A stretch of DNA of 64,000 nucleotides from Melampsora larici-populina 98AG31 (Eukaryota > Basidiomycota > Pucciniomycetes > Pucciniales > Melampsoraceae): NCBI RefSeq assembly GCF_000204055.1, contig NW_006768768.1, forward strand, positions 2,401,521-2,465,520, given 5' to 3'. A program made the translations under genes and the position numbers. Under the pieces are notes generated by a model that was given only the letters and a program-made list of their open reading frames with translations, was not told where the DNA came from and made no database searches. This document shows, piece after piece, positions 22,289 through 34,765 of the stretch. Positions within the stretch are counted from its first letter, which is position 1. The number at the start of each line of letters is the position of its first letter.

Positions 22289-24090
22289 ATGCAAGCTATA
22301 GCTTTCACTATACCAAATGGGTCAATCAAGTGCCCTCTTCAACGTCGCCAGCTTTCTTCAATCTTGGGGGGAGTTGGTAATCTGTTATCAGGTGGTACCC
22401 TGACTCCCAAAATTGATCAATCCACTGGGACAAATCCTTCAACCAGTGCTTCACAACCTTTGCCGCCAAGAGCTGAAACTGTGGGTCCCTCTGAGCAACC
22501 TGTGCCTACCAATCCAAGCAATGCAAGCAGAGATGCCACACCTTCCACTTCTGCAAATCCACCAGTTTCACCCACAGATTCTACTTCTCAAAATCTACCA
22601 GTGTTGCCCATGGGTTCAACCACTACAAATCTACCAGCGTTGCCCATGGGTTCAACCACTGCAAATCTACCAGTGTTGCCCGTGGGTTCAACTACTACAC
22701 CAGTGACCTTTTCCAACAGCACTACAGACTTGCCAACCTCACCTGTGTCAAACAACCTGGTTTGTCTTCTCTCTGTGCTCCTTGCCCTTCTTCCAAAGGT
22801 TTCCTCCTGTGGCTTTCTTAATTGAAGACACATATTCCTCTCTATCCAATTACCACAGGCATCAAACTCTACCAAGTCTACAGCAGGTCCAGATGTGTCT
22901 GCCAAGAACACAGCTGCCACTGTTGATTCTACACCCACCCCAGCATCCACAGCAGATGTCACAACTCCTAACTCTGCTAACACAACTTCCATGCCTCCTG
23001 GTCTGAACAGCACAACTACAAGCAATGCAACAGTTGCTCCCATAGTACCATTAACCACATTTCCTGATTCAACTGGCCTGACCACCCCTACTACAGATAC
23101 TGTCAGTGTTACAGACACTACCCACACACCTGTTTCATCTATACTTCCAGGTCCTTTGATTTCACTCTCCAGTCAACACAAGCCAGAAGACTCATCAACT
23201 GGCCTATCTACTGGCACACTTACTGGGATTGCAATCATTGCAGGTGTTGTAGGGTAAGTTGTGACTGATTGAATTCCACATCATATACTGAAGATTTTCT
23301 TGCCCAAATTCAGCTTTATCATACTCTTTTGGATTGGTGTACAGATTCTTCAATACAAACGTCAAAAACATGAAGAAGCTAACATTCAAGAGATTCAGTT
23401 CAATCTAAGTAGAGGAAGTAGTGTCAATGGTGATACATTCCCAGATCATGGCCACAACCAGCAAACACCTGCCAGTGCCGGTTCACAAAGCTTTGGCCAA
23501 AATTTTAGCACACAGGATCATGGTGATACACAATATGAAAATGATGCACACATGTGCACTGACTATGTTAGCTCCACTGAGCCTGCTTCACCCAATATGG
23601 CTGGAATTGGTCGTGGTGCACTGAATCACCCTCCAACAGTAGGGGCTGTATCTTTTCATTCCAATCAGTCTGTGAAACATACACAAGGATATTATGGTCA
23701 AGACTTTTCCTGTCAGCCTTCCTACTCATATCCTTCAGGACATGGCCAATATTCCTCAAGCTACCCTTGCTTTGGTGAAGGCCCACCAATGCCTACTTAC
23801 CCATATGAATATCACAATAAACCTGGCCAAGCCCTGAACTACCATGGGTATGTATACAAGTCACTTGATCTTCATGTGTTTCCATCCTTGCTCATTGCAT
23901 CAAACTGGTACTGAATTGGTGATGTTTTGCTTGGGTCTTTTCCAGTGACTTACACAACCCTGGATACCAAGGAGCTGGTGGTATGAGTTATGGAAACATG
24001 GTTGCTCAATCAGACTCCTTAACTCACCCCCCTGTAGTGGCAGAATTTTGTTATCCACCACCAAATAATTCACCACACATGGACATGTAG
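22289..24090 (+). CDS. Ser/Thr-rich single-pass membrane glycoprotein (mucin-like, unknown function)
   Basis: Four exons (22289-22759, about 22859-23253, 23314-23847, 23946-24090) keep phase and give about 514 residues. The ectodomain (residues 1 to about 285) is a Ser/Thr/Pro-rich region with many N-x-S/T sites and three 12-residue repeats of the type NLPVLPMGSTTT. A transmembrane helix spans an intron (TGIAIIAGVVG joined to FIILFWIGVQIL), followed by a positive YKRQKHEE stop-transfer and a cytosolic tail of about 210 residues rich in Tyr, Gly, Ser, His and Pro. The layout resembles fungal wall-stress sensors, but no WSC or other named domain is seen. No clear signal peptide follows the ATG at 22289, so the true start may be in an unseen upstream exon. 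Confidence 0.75.
22589..22700 (+). repeat. three tandem 36-bp coding repeats
   Basis: Each unit encodes a variant of NLP(V/A)LP(M/V)GSTT(T/A). The DNA copies are nearly identical (AATCTACCAGTGTTGCCC and similar), so this is a recently expanded minisatellite inside the glycoprotein ectodomain. Confidence 0.85.
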
Positions 24091-25254
24091 GGAGAGCTCA
24101 TGGTCAGAACAGCCTTTTGTTGTCACTGTCATTCACCAAACAGAACCTAAACATTCTTACTCTTTTCCACCCCCACCCAACCAATTTTGTTTCATAATTC
24201 TCACCTTCAATGCTCTTCGAAGTTTCCTCTATTTTACTACTTTGTTCAGCCTTTGGCAAAAAATGTTTTGAGTAATTGCCTTTTCCCTAGTCTCCAAGTT
24301 CTAATTTACAAAAGGAATTACTGATCTAATCAAGTAGAAATATGTATGTAAATTTTGAATCCTCAATCTTTGAATTAAATTCCACAGGATCACAAGAGGG
24401 ATTCTCCTGTGGGAAGACTGATTACACTCAATGCAGTTTCTGAGCCAAAACACAGAAACAAAGCACAAATAATGTTAAAATGATACATTCTGGCTCATCA
24501 ACTGTTTTAAATACAATGTGTTTTCCCACGGGAAAACCATGTCTTTTTTTCTGTGTGCTTGTTTTACAAATTTTCACATTTGAAGCAGAGGTTTTGAAAT
24601 TGGATTGCAGTATTCACACCCACCCTTAGTCACCATACCTCTCCCCTTACCAGAATTTTTGAGACCCCCTAAATTCCTGTATGTACATTTAAATTTTCTT
24701 TGATAAATAAGAGCCTTTGTGACTCAAGAGTTACCATGTGCAAATTCTAAACAGGAGCTCATCATATCAAGCAAAAAGCTTCTGGATCAACAGTTTGACA
24801 TTCATTGGTAACTGGATTGTACTGTACCACCTATTGTAACACTTCAGTGCATCAATATTGATACAATGCTAAGAACATTGGGACTCAATATGTGACTTTA
24901 CCAGCCCTCAAAAAGCTGCATTGAAGAATCAACTTGCACAGATATACTGATTGGACTCCATCACTCAGTGATCTGGTACCCAATTATTCTTGTGGTTTAC
25001 CACTTGGTGATTTGGATAACTCTAAGCAAGACTAATGTGCATTTGAACATCTAGAAGGTCAAGAGACTGCACCACAATGTAGCCAATGTCCTTAAATGTG
25101 TCATAATAACCAAACCTGTTGAATCCATCCCAACAATATGGGGAGTTCAGTTCAGCTCAATTTGTAGATCATCAATATATTTTTTCATCATAGGTAGAAG
25201 TAATTGTGTATGTGATTTGAGTTACAAAACAATAATGAGCTCATAAAGAACCAC
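24091..25254. other. intergenic, AT-rich
   Basis: No recognisable gene on either strand; short frames lack protein signatures. Confidence 0.5.
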
Positions 25255-25257
25255 TTA

Positions 25258-25557
25258 CACCATGTGAATAGCCTTGTCGCATGTCGACGTGCACACACGA
25301 AAGAATTTCCATAGATCCTGTAACAACCCATCAAAGAGGTGCCACAACAAGCACATCTTCCCCTTATCACCTGAGAGGTTGAAAGTCAGTTGACCCCTTC
25401 TGACAACAAAGGATTCTGAAAATCCTTTAATCAAATCACAAAGCACAAAGGGTGCTAAACAACAATCTCAGTCTAAATCCAACTAAAAGGCTTCAATATT
25501 TGTTTCAAAACTCTCTGTGTGTGCACGTCAACGTGCTACATGGGTATTTACATGGTG
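25258..25557. mobile_element. 300-bp MITE with TTA target duplication
   Basis: Ends read CACCATGTGAATA... and, from the other side, CACCATGTAAATA..., with inverted similarity over about 48 bp including GACGTGCACACAC. TTA flanks both sides (25255-25257 and 25558-25560), the target duplication typical of PIF/Harbinger elements. It has no coding capacity. Family assignment rests only on the 3-bp TTA site. Confidence 0.85.
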
Positions 25558-25730
25558 TTATAGATGACTTCTGAAATTAAGTGGGAGAGACATCTAAAGT
25601 CTACTGGTGCAAAGTGAATTGAACATTATCCTTGCAAGGAAACTCAAGGTGGCCATGGTGGGACTTCTGCTTCATTTCCAAACAATTGTGCGCCAATTTG
25701 TACAAGGCAATCAAGTTTAATTCAATCAAC

Positions 25731-26072
25731 CCTGGGTCAGCAACACAGGTCTTGCGTGCTGTGCTGCACTTGTGTTGCGGGTTTTCTGACCTCACCACAC
25801 CAAGAAATTCATTTCTAGGTTGTGGCCTGACCCGCTGCTCAACAAGATGCATCAAATTGATAGTTTTTATGGGCCACAACAACATTTGTGGTGTTACTGC
25901 GCAAAAAAACTTGAAAATTGACATTTTTTTGGCAGCACCGCCCAACCCAACCTTACCTTTTGTTGTTGTGGTACTTACCACAACCCAGCTTCTGCGGCTG
26001 GGTGTTTTTGCATGTGGCTGAGCAATGCACCAAAAAACATGCTTGTTGTGGCATGGTGTGTTGCTGGCACAG
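25731..26072. repeat. possible degenerate inverted-repeat element
   Basis: CCTGGGTCAGCAACACAGG near 25731 and, inverted, CCTGTGCCAGCAACACACC near 26072 agree at about 15 of 19 positions. Between them are several further GTTGTGG/CCACAAC motifs in both directions. No target duplication was identified. It may be a degraded MITE. Confidence 0.4.
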
Positions 26073-26178
26073 GTTTGTTTCAGAAGGTCACGTGACCCGA
26101 AATTTTCTTTGTCCACTTCATTATCCTAGTTTTTTCACTACCATCGATCTTCCTTTTTCTCTCAACAACGCGCGCTAA

Positions 26179-26985
26179 ATGCCACCTGACACGTCCAACA
26201 TGGGCCAGATGGTCGAGGACGGGCCAGGCTCAAATTTGACCTCAGGATAGATGAATCCAACCGCGTCTAGCCAAAACAATGACACAATTGCGGCTTTCCT
26301 CAAGAGCTTGGACCATGATCTACCACAAGTGGAGATCACCACCAATAGCCTTGGCGCAACTCCTAAGAGATCTGAAGTCCCTCTCCTCTCAGAATTCCCA
26401 AAGAAGAGAGCTAGGACAAGCACCCCCGTATTAGTCGCCCAAGATCACATCCAATTGGTAACAGGGACTCCTTGTTCCAAAAGGATGGCTAGACTAGTAC
26501 CTGGCTGTGAGGAGGAACATTCCCTCACAGTCATGCTGGCAAAGCTTGTAGCGGTCGCTAAAAATATCATGCAGCTCCAGGCCAAGGGGAGGCTAGCAAA
26601 GCAAGTCCACATAGACGTGGACTCGTGTGCTGATATACTTGTTTTAATAAACGCAGCATTTGACCAACACCAGTTCAAACAAACAAAGAGATCCCTCTTC
26701 CATAGACCGGCGTCTGCCCTTGCAGGCTCCCAAAGAGCGGCGGTGTTGTTAATGAAGCCCCAACAGTCAAGTCCCACACCGACCTTTGATTTCCAAGCCT
26801 CATCATGGAGTGAGAAGTTTGATGTTCAATCCAAACAAATCTCAGTCTTGACTTCGCGTCTTCCGGCAAAAGCAGCCCAGAAAATGTCAAACAAAACCGT
26901 ATCTGGCTCCTATGCAGCGGCTGCGGCACAGAGCACTGATGTCAATAAATGTGCCCAAACTCAGACCTCTGGCACTTCTAGTTGA
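26179..26985 (+). pseudogene. LINE ORF1/Gag-like protein with a nonsense codon, left neighbour of the CACTA element
   Basis: An ATG at 26179 opens a frame that meets TAG at 26248-26250 and resumes in phase at once (ATG 26251) for 244 residues. The protein is polar and helical, with a PKKRART basic patch near residue 50 and ends SGSYAAAAAQS...TQTSGTSS; the SYAxAA phrase is common just before the nucleic-acid-binding part of LINE ORF1 proteins. No zinc knuckle is seen before the stop at 26985. The frame ends only about 40 bp before the CACTA terminus, so its 3' part may have been lost when that element arrived. The LINE assignment is tentative. Confidence 0.45.
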
Positions 26986-27023
26986 CAAAAGCTAGGCCAA
27001 GTGCCAAAGCCCAAAGCTACAAA

Positions 27024-27116
27024 CACTACGCCAAATTACATTTTTTCCTAGGCGCATAGAAAAGTAGTTTGCACGTAGAAAACTATACTTTTCTACTCAC
27101 ATAACGCACTTTTCTA
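27024..27116 (+). repeat. left terminal inverted repeat of the CACTA element
   Basis: It begins CACTACGCCAAATTACA and ends ACGCACTTTTCTA. It is identical to the reverse complement of 44364-44456. Inside it the motif TAGAAAA/TTTTCTA occurs four times in both orientations, the kind of clustered short site bound by CACTA accessory proteins such as maize TNPA. Confidence 0.95.
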
Positions 27117-28056
27117 CACTCAAATATGTCAGGGTCTATACAAAAGTACATACATAAACTTCCTCCTTTTGTTGTTGTACGCACAATTGGGGCTGCCCGG
27201 CTAAGTTGAGGCAACATGCAGACAGGTACAGCGGAGCGGGACATATACATGTTTGAGATATGGAGCGTGTTAGCCCGGATCACCCCGGCTGCACTCATAT
27301 TCCGTCTCACCAAAGCAGCCCGCATGGAATCATCCCTTCTAGCCTTGACACTCCTTATCGGCGCTACAACCATTGGCTTAGGCTTGCATGAAGCGATCAA
27401 AACCATCTCAACTTCATTCTTCAACTCTCGAGTCTCAACAAAACACTTGTCTCACAATCTTTCACGCTACCATCTCTAGAAGTTCAAGTTCAACCATAGG
27501 TGCAAGCAAGATTCTCACTCAGGATAATCATTGACCCAATGGCCACGTGGACAATACAATCGTAAGTTGAAGTCTTTCCTAGTCTTTCCAATCGAGTAAA
27601 CTCTATCATCCTTTTTAGTCCTGCAGAACAAATCACAATCGGCCTTTCTTCTGAACCTAGAACTGATCGATGATGCTTCTTTAGCTTCTTTCCCATCAGA
27701 ACTCCTAGTATAGATCAACACCATGCTTATTCATACCATATCTCAGTGGGACTGCAATCATCTCAAGGCTGAAACCAGGTTCTCAAAACTGTAGCCATCA
27801 AACATTCATCAGTGCAATCATCAATACCAGCCGAAATTGGGTATCAAGAACTCGTACTGTGTCACTAGATAGTAGATAGCATGAAACTTCAAAGTCATTC
27901 GACAGAAGTGCTTCAGGTGTCAATTGATGTCCTCAAACACCACAATCGCACATTACCCTTGCTCTATTTGTACCTTTTCAGCCCTCTTGTACTTCCCGAG
28001 TTCTGAATTTGTACCCTGTCGATCAAAACTCTCTGTTTTCAATTCTATTCCGCCAA
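27117..28056. promoter_or_regulatory. left subterminal region and transposase promoter
   Basis: About 940 bp between the inverted repeat and the transposase ATG. A diverged TATACAAAAGTA sits just inside the repeat (27135). Small frames here (for example 27216-27479) have no recognisable domain. Confidence 0.45.
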
Positions 28057-31000
28057 ATGCTGTCCCCAAAAAAGAAGACTCGTCAAACCCGAAGGTATAT
28101 TTGTACTTGCGAGGCATACCAATGCTCTTCTGGTCACTACACAGACGCAACTGGGATAGCTCGTTCCGGTGTTGAGCTGAGTCCGGAGGCGTTTGATGCC
28201 CATAAACGTGCAGAACTACGACTGCAGTCTCAAACAGACATTGGTGCTCCATCCTCGCGGCTACCATCAAGTTCTCGCCCTCAGACCGTCGTCGCAAGTC
28301 AAGAAGATCTAGCATTGCGGCTTGAAAGAGTTGCTCTGGGCTCAACCCTCCCCTTGAGAGCATCTGGGAGTGCCGAAAGGGCTCCTTTGAACACAGCAGT
28401 AAATACAAGATCACCAAGTTTGCAACTCGACCGCTCACCTTCAGCCTTCATTCGCAGATCTACACCTTCCCCGGAGTTGGCCAATTCTTCAAGCAATCTG
28501 GATAATAGTGACACACATGCTAATACCTTTCAAAGCCCTTCAGAAACGGTGCAGTTATCTGGCATTCAAGCTTACAGTTGTGGTGCGTCAGCTCAGGCCA
28601 TGATTGATTTACAAAGCTGTGTGAACAGTCAAAGTGCTTACCCAAATTGATGTTGGTAGAACGATTCTTTGAATTTAGCTTGGAACTCATCAACCCGCTA
28701 CATTTGCATGCAGCACTAGCTGCGGCTATGATGAATATCTTTGGCCATGCATCGTTGAAGACGACTTCGTGGCTTTTGGATGTGCAAAGAACAAACGTCG
28801 AGCTTGCATTGACACATGGCTTGAGGCCAAATTCTTCACCTGCCCGGCTTCTACCTTATGATGATCAAGTTTTACGTCGGATTCCGAAGACAGTTGCTAC
28901 AGTCTTTGGTTGGCTTCAAATCGACCCTACTCTCGTATATATGAATTGCTGTCCATCTTGCTTCGCTTTGTACTCCCTCGAAAGCGCCCCACCCATATGC
29001 AATCATAGAATAGCTAGTATCCCAGGTGGTCCGCCAGAGTCCAAGGATTCGAATACCGAGTTATCTGCTACGTTATTGAAGAACTACACTCCCGATTTGA
29101 CCGATCGTCTATGTGGTGAACCTTTATTACGTTTTTCTAGAGGAAGCTCGATCCCTGTACGACGCTACGCATTTCAGAGCTTCTCTGATTGGATTGCACG
29201 ACTGCTCTCGCGACCTTGTGTTGAATCATGGCTTGATGAGTCCTTGGTAGAATCAATCAAACCTTTTGATCCATACAGTCCGGTACATGATATCCATCAA
29301 GCCAAGATCTGGAAGAAATTCCGCGGCCGAGATGGGAAACAATTTACCGCTCAAAGCGGCAATCTTACCTTTGCAATGTTTGTTGATGGCATAAATCCAT
29401 TCGGGAACAAGCAAAGCGGGCACCACGTATCAATAACATTCATTGTCTTAGTGTGTCTGACACTACCCTTTCGCATTCGTTATCGGCCAGAAAACGTGTT
29501 CTTAGTGGGGGTTGTTCCAGGACCACGGGAACCATCACTGGAGCAGATGAATTGGGTTTTACGACCAATCGTAACTCAACTTCAAGTTCTTTGGAATGAA
29601 GGCCTGCTTCTTTCACAAACACATTCCCACAAGAAAGGTCGCCTGATCAGAGCCGCCTTGCTGCTCTTTATAGCCGATTTACCTGCATTACGACGATCTC
29701 TTGGTTTTCCAAGTGCAAATGCAAAGTACTTCTGCTCCATTTGTCTTTTGATGAAGGCGCAGGCCAAGAATTTTGATCCCTCATCCTGGCCACCACGTAC
29801 CACTTGCCAGCACAAAAAATGGGCATATTCAGCACGGGATGCTCAAACCGTCAAGGAACGAGAGAAAATTTTTAAAACCCATGGGGTCCGTTATTCAGTT
29901 TTAGTTGATCTTGAATATTGGGATATCATCGAATGTCACGTCATTGACTCAATGCACAATTTGTTACTGGGCCTTCTGGCTTGGCACTGCCGACGGTTTT
30001 GGTCGATGAAAGAGATAATGGACGAAGAAGATCAGTCAACTTCAATCAGTACAGTTGAATTATTGAATCTTCTGTCAGAGCACTCGAATCCACAATCGCA
30101 AGCAAAGCCTGAGGGTTTCCCCGCGCCAGAGATTGACGACGACGAAGATGAGAACATTAACAACCTCTCGTTTTCAGAGAATACTGACTCGAGTGATGAG
30201 GATTTTCTTCCTTTGGGCGAAGGATGGGATGGCACATGGGAGCCACCACCAGTTGACAAGATTATATTCGATGCAGCCATGTTGAAAGAAATTAACGCAC
30301 TACTCCCTCATATTCATATTCCCAGCTGGATTAAACGTGCACTGCCCGTTTTGGGTAAAGCTTCGTTTGGTAAGCTTAAAGCTGATGAATGGCGAAACTT
30401 GTTCACAATTCAATTACCTCTGATACTCATTCCAATGTGGTACGGCCAAGATCATGTCCAATCGTCACTCCTCAAAAACTTTTGTCATTTGGTATCCTTG
30501 GTCAACCTTGCACTCAAGCGGGTGATGACTTCCGAAATCATTTCATCATACCGCTATCACATCCGCGAATATCTAGAGAGTTCTTTTTTACTCTTTGAGC
30601 ACTGTAAACCAACCTGTAACCATCACATGGCTATACATTTGGCTGATTGTCTTGAGAAGGCTGGTCCTGTCCGCTCTTGGTGGTCATTCCCGTATGAAAG
30701 GCTCATGGGAGCTATCCTCAAAGCAAGCCACAACAATCATGTTGGTGAGTGTGTCTCTGAACTTGTCAACTCCAATGGATGACTAACCTTCACTTGTTTT
30801 CTCTCCAAAGGCGAAATTGAAATCACATTCATGAAGAGTTTTTGCCGTGCGGGCAACCTTGCCGGGATCCTCGAAGATGAAAAACTTCCTGAAGCCCTTC
30901 ATCCTTATATATCACGCTTGAAAGAAATATACCAGCCATTACCAAAACTTCGAAGACAGACTTCGAACTCAAAGATGGAATCTCTTGACCCCATTATCTT

Positions 31001-31529
31001 GAAATCTTTGACAAAGCGCTTGAATACTCAAAGGACAGACGACTGTACGTGGGTGACACCTGAGAAATGGGCTTCGTTGTCCAAAGAAGGCTCTCTTGGT
31101 TGTGCACCGGTGGCAGCTCGAGGAATGTTTTACAATCAAGTTTTACATTTAGATGTAAACTTTTCAACCTTTAGAGCAAGTCAAAAAGACAGTTTCATTG
31201 TCTTCAACTCACTTCAAGGACACAAATGCTTTGGTAAAATTCATTCTATCTTTACACACTACAGAAGTCCGGAACTAAACAAAAATATAAAAGACACATG
31301 GCTATGTGTACAAGCATTCCGCCCACTTTCCCTCAGTCAATTTAATCCATTTGCAAGAGCTGATGCACCAGACGTCCAGGCTGAGTTACGATTGTGGGAG
31401 AAACCTGACAGTGTGTTGGTGAAATTAGATGAAGTGGTAGCGCACTGCGCCTGGATGAGGTACGGGCCTGGTTCAATTCACAAGAGTTTGGATGTGGCAA
31501 CAGTTGCATTGGTATCTATGGCGCGATGA
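28057..31529 (+). CDS. CACTA transposase, Tnp2 family
   Basis: Exons 28057-28582, 28660-30744 and 30811-31529 total 3330 nt, exactly 1110 codons, with no internal stop. The start is MLSPKKKTRQTRR at 28057, ahead of a Cys/His-rich YICTCEAYQCSSGH segment. The second exon has FAMFVDGINPFGNKQSG (the first catalytic Asp region of the family), RYRPENVFLVGVVPGPREPS, LFIADLPALRRSLGF with the following C-S-I-C pair, and ECHVIDSMHNLLLGL, the blocks that define basidiomycete Tnp2 (Transposase_21, PF02992) proteins. The third begins GEIEITFMKSF. The enzyme should cut at the CACTA ends and reinsert the element. It lies 105 bp from the convergent end of the SAP-like gene, as if the two form the core of the element. 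The first intron (donor GTGCGT, 77 bp) is inferred from phase. Confidence 0.92.
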
Positions 31530-31633
31530 GTCCCTAAATTACGTGTCTAAAATTGGAGTTCATGTATATAGTTAGTAATTATGTTTTTGAAATATCTCAA
31601 AGATATTTGATTGATGACTTACAAGAGAAGACA

Positions 31634-34600
31634 TCATTGTAGTGACTCTACAATAGGGATCAAATTTGAAAGGAGAGGTTTACGATCAATCTCAAGTGCA
31701 CTCCTTTCAAAGGGTGTTAATGAGTCAAGGTAATCCGGTGAGTAGCAGTCTACTGGGAGACCAGAGGGAACAGGAATATCGGAAATCAGTCCATTCGGGC
31801 ACCGGAGTCGAGGTCGTGGAGGGCGTCCATGAGTTGACCCACTGCTTTGATTTTCCTGTTTTCTAGGCTTGGGGATACTGACGTCGAGCCGGGCTTTATA
31901 CTCGTCCAAAAGTATAAAGATGTTTGTCAACTCAGAGCTGCGCCAAGTTGGCTTTCTGATGTGACACGGAGTTCGTGATTGGATGTTGTCGGGGTGTGCA
32001 CAATCCTCGTGATCTGTCTCGTCATCGCTGCAAGCTTCTTGGATGACGGCTGAAAGCGGCCATAGTGGCCGTTGTGAGAGTACTATACGGTCGCGAAGTT
32101 TCTTTGTCTGTTCATAGTTGCATCAGTCTGATGGAAGCTTTGGAAAACAGACTGGAAATGACGGGACGCACATAAGCCAGCCGTGCACGTCTTCGGACTG
32201 CACTGGCAGCGCGCTTCTTTCGAACTTCAGTCCAAGCCTCTTGCTGATACCTAAACGTCCGTTTGTTAAATGAATATGCGCATTAGAAGATGATTAAGAA
32301 ACCGGGTTATGAGAGTTAATGATACACACCGTTTCACAAGAGATCGTACACGTGTATCCAACAACTTCTTGAGGTATTTACGATTTTTGGCATCAAGTGA
32401 CACACCAGGATATTCGCCGCACTCGACTATCTTGATGAAGATTCTGAATGCGAGATCCCATAACCATTTGTTCTCTGCAGAAGATGGGGAATTGGCGAAG
32501 TTGGGACAAAAGCGTGAGACCCCCACAAATCGCAACATAGTTCGCATAACAATGAGCTGTTGGGTTGTTGCTTTGGGATGTTTCAGCCCGTCGCTTTCCG
32601 GAAGAGATGGGTCAGAAGTAGATGGGGTTGCTTCAGTGCAAGGATCAAAGTTATCAAGGTCAATTTCAATTTGCCAAGCCTCTTGCTCTTCTTCGGTTGC
32701 CGGAGGGGGTAGGCTGGCTGCAGAGTTGATAAGACCTAGAAGAGTGTCGACATGTATACGCATCCAATACTGCATGGCTGATTAGCTTGGCTGGTCTTTG
32801 CCGGTGTTGTTTTGCAGACTCACCGCGGATCTTCCACCCCGTGTTTTGGTCTCAGGCGACGAGCTTGGTTTGACGTCTGAAATTCGACTAACCACCTCCG
32901 ATAGAACGTTCAAGTCGTGGGTAACGATTTCAAGTTTGCTATTAGTTTCTGCTAGGGAATGTTTCAGTTGATCTAAAGGTATGTGAAGCTTCAGTAATCA
33001 TGGTGTGATAGATATGCATATTGACACTTACAATATTTTGTACGCCACTCGGGCTCATTTTGTTCTTCCTCGCAAGCACCCTGTCCAGGAGCATCAGATT
33101 GACCCACATGAGGGGATGGTGGCGACTGAGCGTGCATGGAAGACTGCGGTGGAGATACGTGAGACATAGCCGGCGTTTTTTTAGTAGACTTTGGAGAGGG
33201 GCTCTGCTTATCAGAGTTTGATTCTTCAGATCTATCACCAGCGTCACTGTCACTTGAGGATTTGTCGTCGTCTGGTGGATGCCAGTCATCGTCAGAAGAT
33301 TCTGTTGGATTGGTTTTACTGCTCAAAACTAATTTGTGGGTTGGGTTAGGGCGAGGGTGCCGGAAGCGTCGATGTTCTAGACTAGGAAGTTCTTCGTTGA
33401 GGACATCTTCAGTAGGTTGCAAAAACTGGGACAAATCGGCTAGTTTATGTAAAGTGTCAATCATAGATACACTGATTCTACATAGGACGGTCTGAAACTA
33501 CTAACCAGGTTGTGCGGTTGTACTGCGCTCAGAAGATTGGGTAGGCGAGGACGATCTTGCTCTTTCTTTACCCTTGCTTCTTTTTTTGCTGATCGGTGAT
33601 TTGGCTTGGCCAACTGATGAGATGTTGGGTGGAAGACTCTGACCAGTAGGAGTTGAGCATTGCATGAGAGATGATAGCCCAACATCTGCGTGTGCGGAAA
33701 GAAGTTTAATCAGTTTTATTGACCCACCAATAACAATATTTAAAAACACTTTACCTGGATAATGGTCACCAGACACAGGTCCAGCTGATAAGAAGGAGGA
33801 AGTTACGCGTAGTACACATTTGAGTTGATACATCCATTATGAATCAAGATTGAATTGACCAACCCTCGGGTCCAGTGGGAGGCGGAGATGAAGTTTGAAG
33901 TGCTTGGACTTCAAATCGGAACTGGTGGCGGGGTATGCGAGCTGTTCATTTATTTGTAAGGCTTCAGCACACTGAGCCTGCGTTGATATATTCAACCCTG
34001 ACGTACTTTTATCACGATGCTTATTGCAGAGATCGACTAGTTTGTCTTTGGTGAGCCTCCTGCCATCAAAGCCTATCTTTTCAACAATCTGAATCAAGTC
34101 TGGGCACTCAAGAATGTTGAAGTCGTAATCTTCTGGGGGAGCTGGGTCAGCAGCCAGAGATTCTTTGCGAGTGTCCTGATTTCTGGCTGGAGAGGGTTCA
34201 GTCGTATTGAGTTCCAAGTTTTGTCGACGCTTTGACCTAACTTCGTGACTCGATCGAATCCTTGGGGCTTGGTTGTTACGGACTAGCCTGGGCCTCTTGG
34301 TGTCCACATACTTATCAAGGAGGTCTAACAATCGGTTTCGGGTCGCCTTAGGTCCAACTGAAACGCCCGAATTCTCAAGTCGACTGGGTATATCCTCGTG
34401 CAGTTCCGGTGTCTCGTGTCCTATGATGCCAGAGAAGGATAGCCAAGAGTGGCCGATTGAGAATTGATTGATGAGTCAACTACAACGTCCAACAAGAAGA
34501 TTCCCACAAAAAATAGAAGCTTACCGCCCGCCGAGCTGGTAGGTGGAGGCGGGCCCTTCTTGCGCTTTCGGGGCCGCGTGCCTGTGGTCGATGGACCCGC

Positions 34601-34765
34601 TTCAGGTGGTTCACAATGCGGCTGTGAAGTTGAAAGCTTGAGGACTGAAGAAAGCACCGGCGGTGCTGGCTGAGGAGGTGCTGATGCAGGGCCCTCTGCA
34701 AGTGGCGCTGAAGGTTTGTTTCGCAAGCTTCGACGAGGGAGGCTCTTTTCTTTTTTTGAAGACAT
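31634..34765 (-). CDS. large SAP-like / coiled-coil protein of the CACTA element (candidate accessory transposition protein)
   Basis: Nine exons on the minus strand (34765-34525, 34420-33860, 33784-33755, 33685-33506, 33439-33032, 32972-32824, 32769-32330, 32250-32172, 32107-31634) total 2562 nt and give 853 residues in one frame. The start is MSSKKEKSLPRR, basic and Pro-rich. Two SAP-like helix-extension-helix segments follow: near residue 95 (IPSRLENSGVSVGPKATRNR, then LLDLL) and near 186-218 (CPDLIQIVEKIGF...TKDKLVDLC). A long acidic/Ser-rich linker leads to a short coiled coil (QLKHSLAETNSKLEIV), then a conserved-looking C-terminal part with a very basic helix (VRKKRAASAVRRRARLAY) and GLPVDCYSPDYLDSL. 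SAP folds bind AT-rich DNA, so a role like maize TNPA is plausible but inferred. The 33860 donor is the least sure junction. Confidence 0.7.

Noticed and set aside
22588..23127. 179-codon minus-strand Val/Gly-rich frame
   Set aside because: Antisense of the Thr/Pro-rich ectodomain repeats.
25601..26116. 171-codon minus-strand frame
   Set aside because: It spans the degenerate inverted-repeat structure, has no recognisable domain, and its composition follows the repeats.
27216..27479. 87-codon frame between the CACTA end and the transposase
   Set aside because: No domain, no splice partner and it lies in the expected promoter; not called as a gene.
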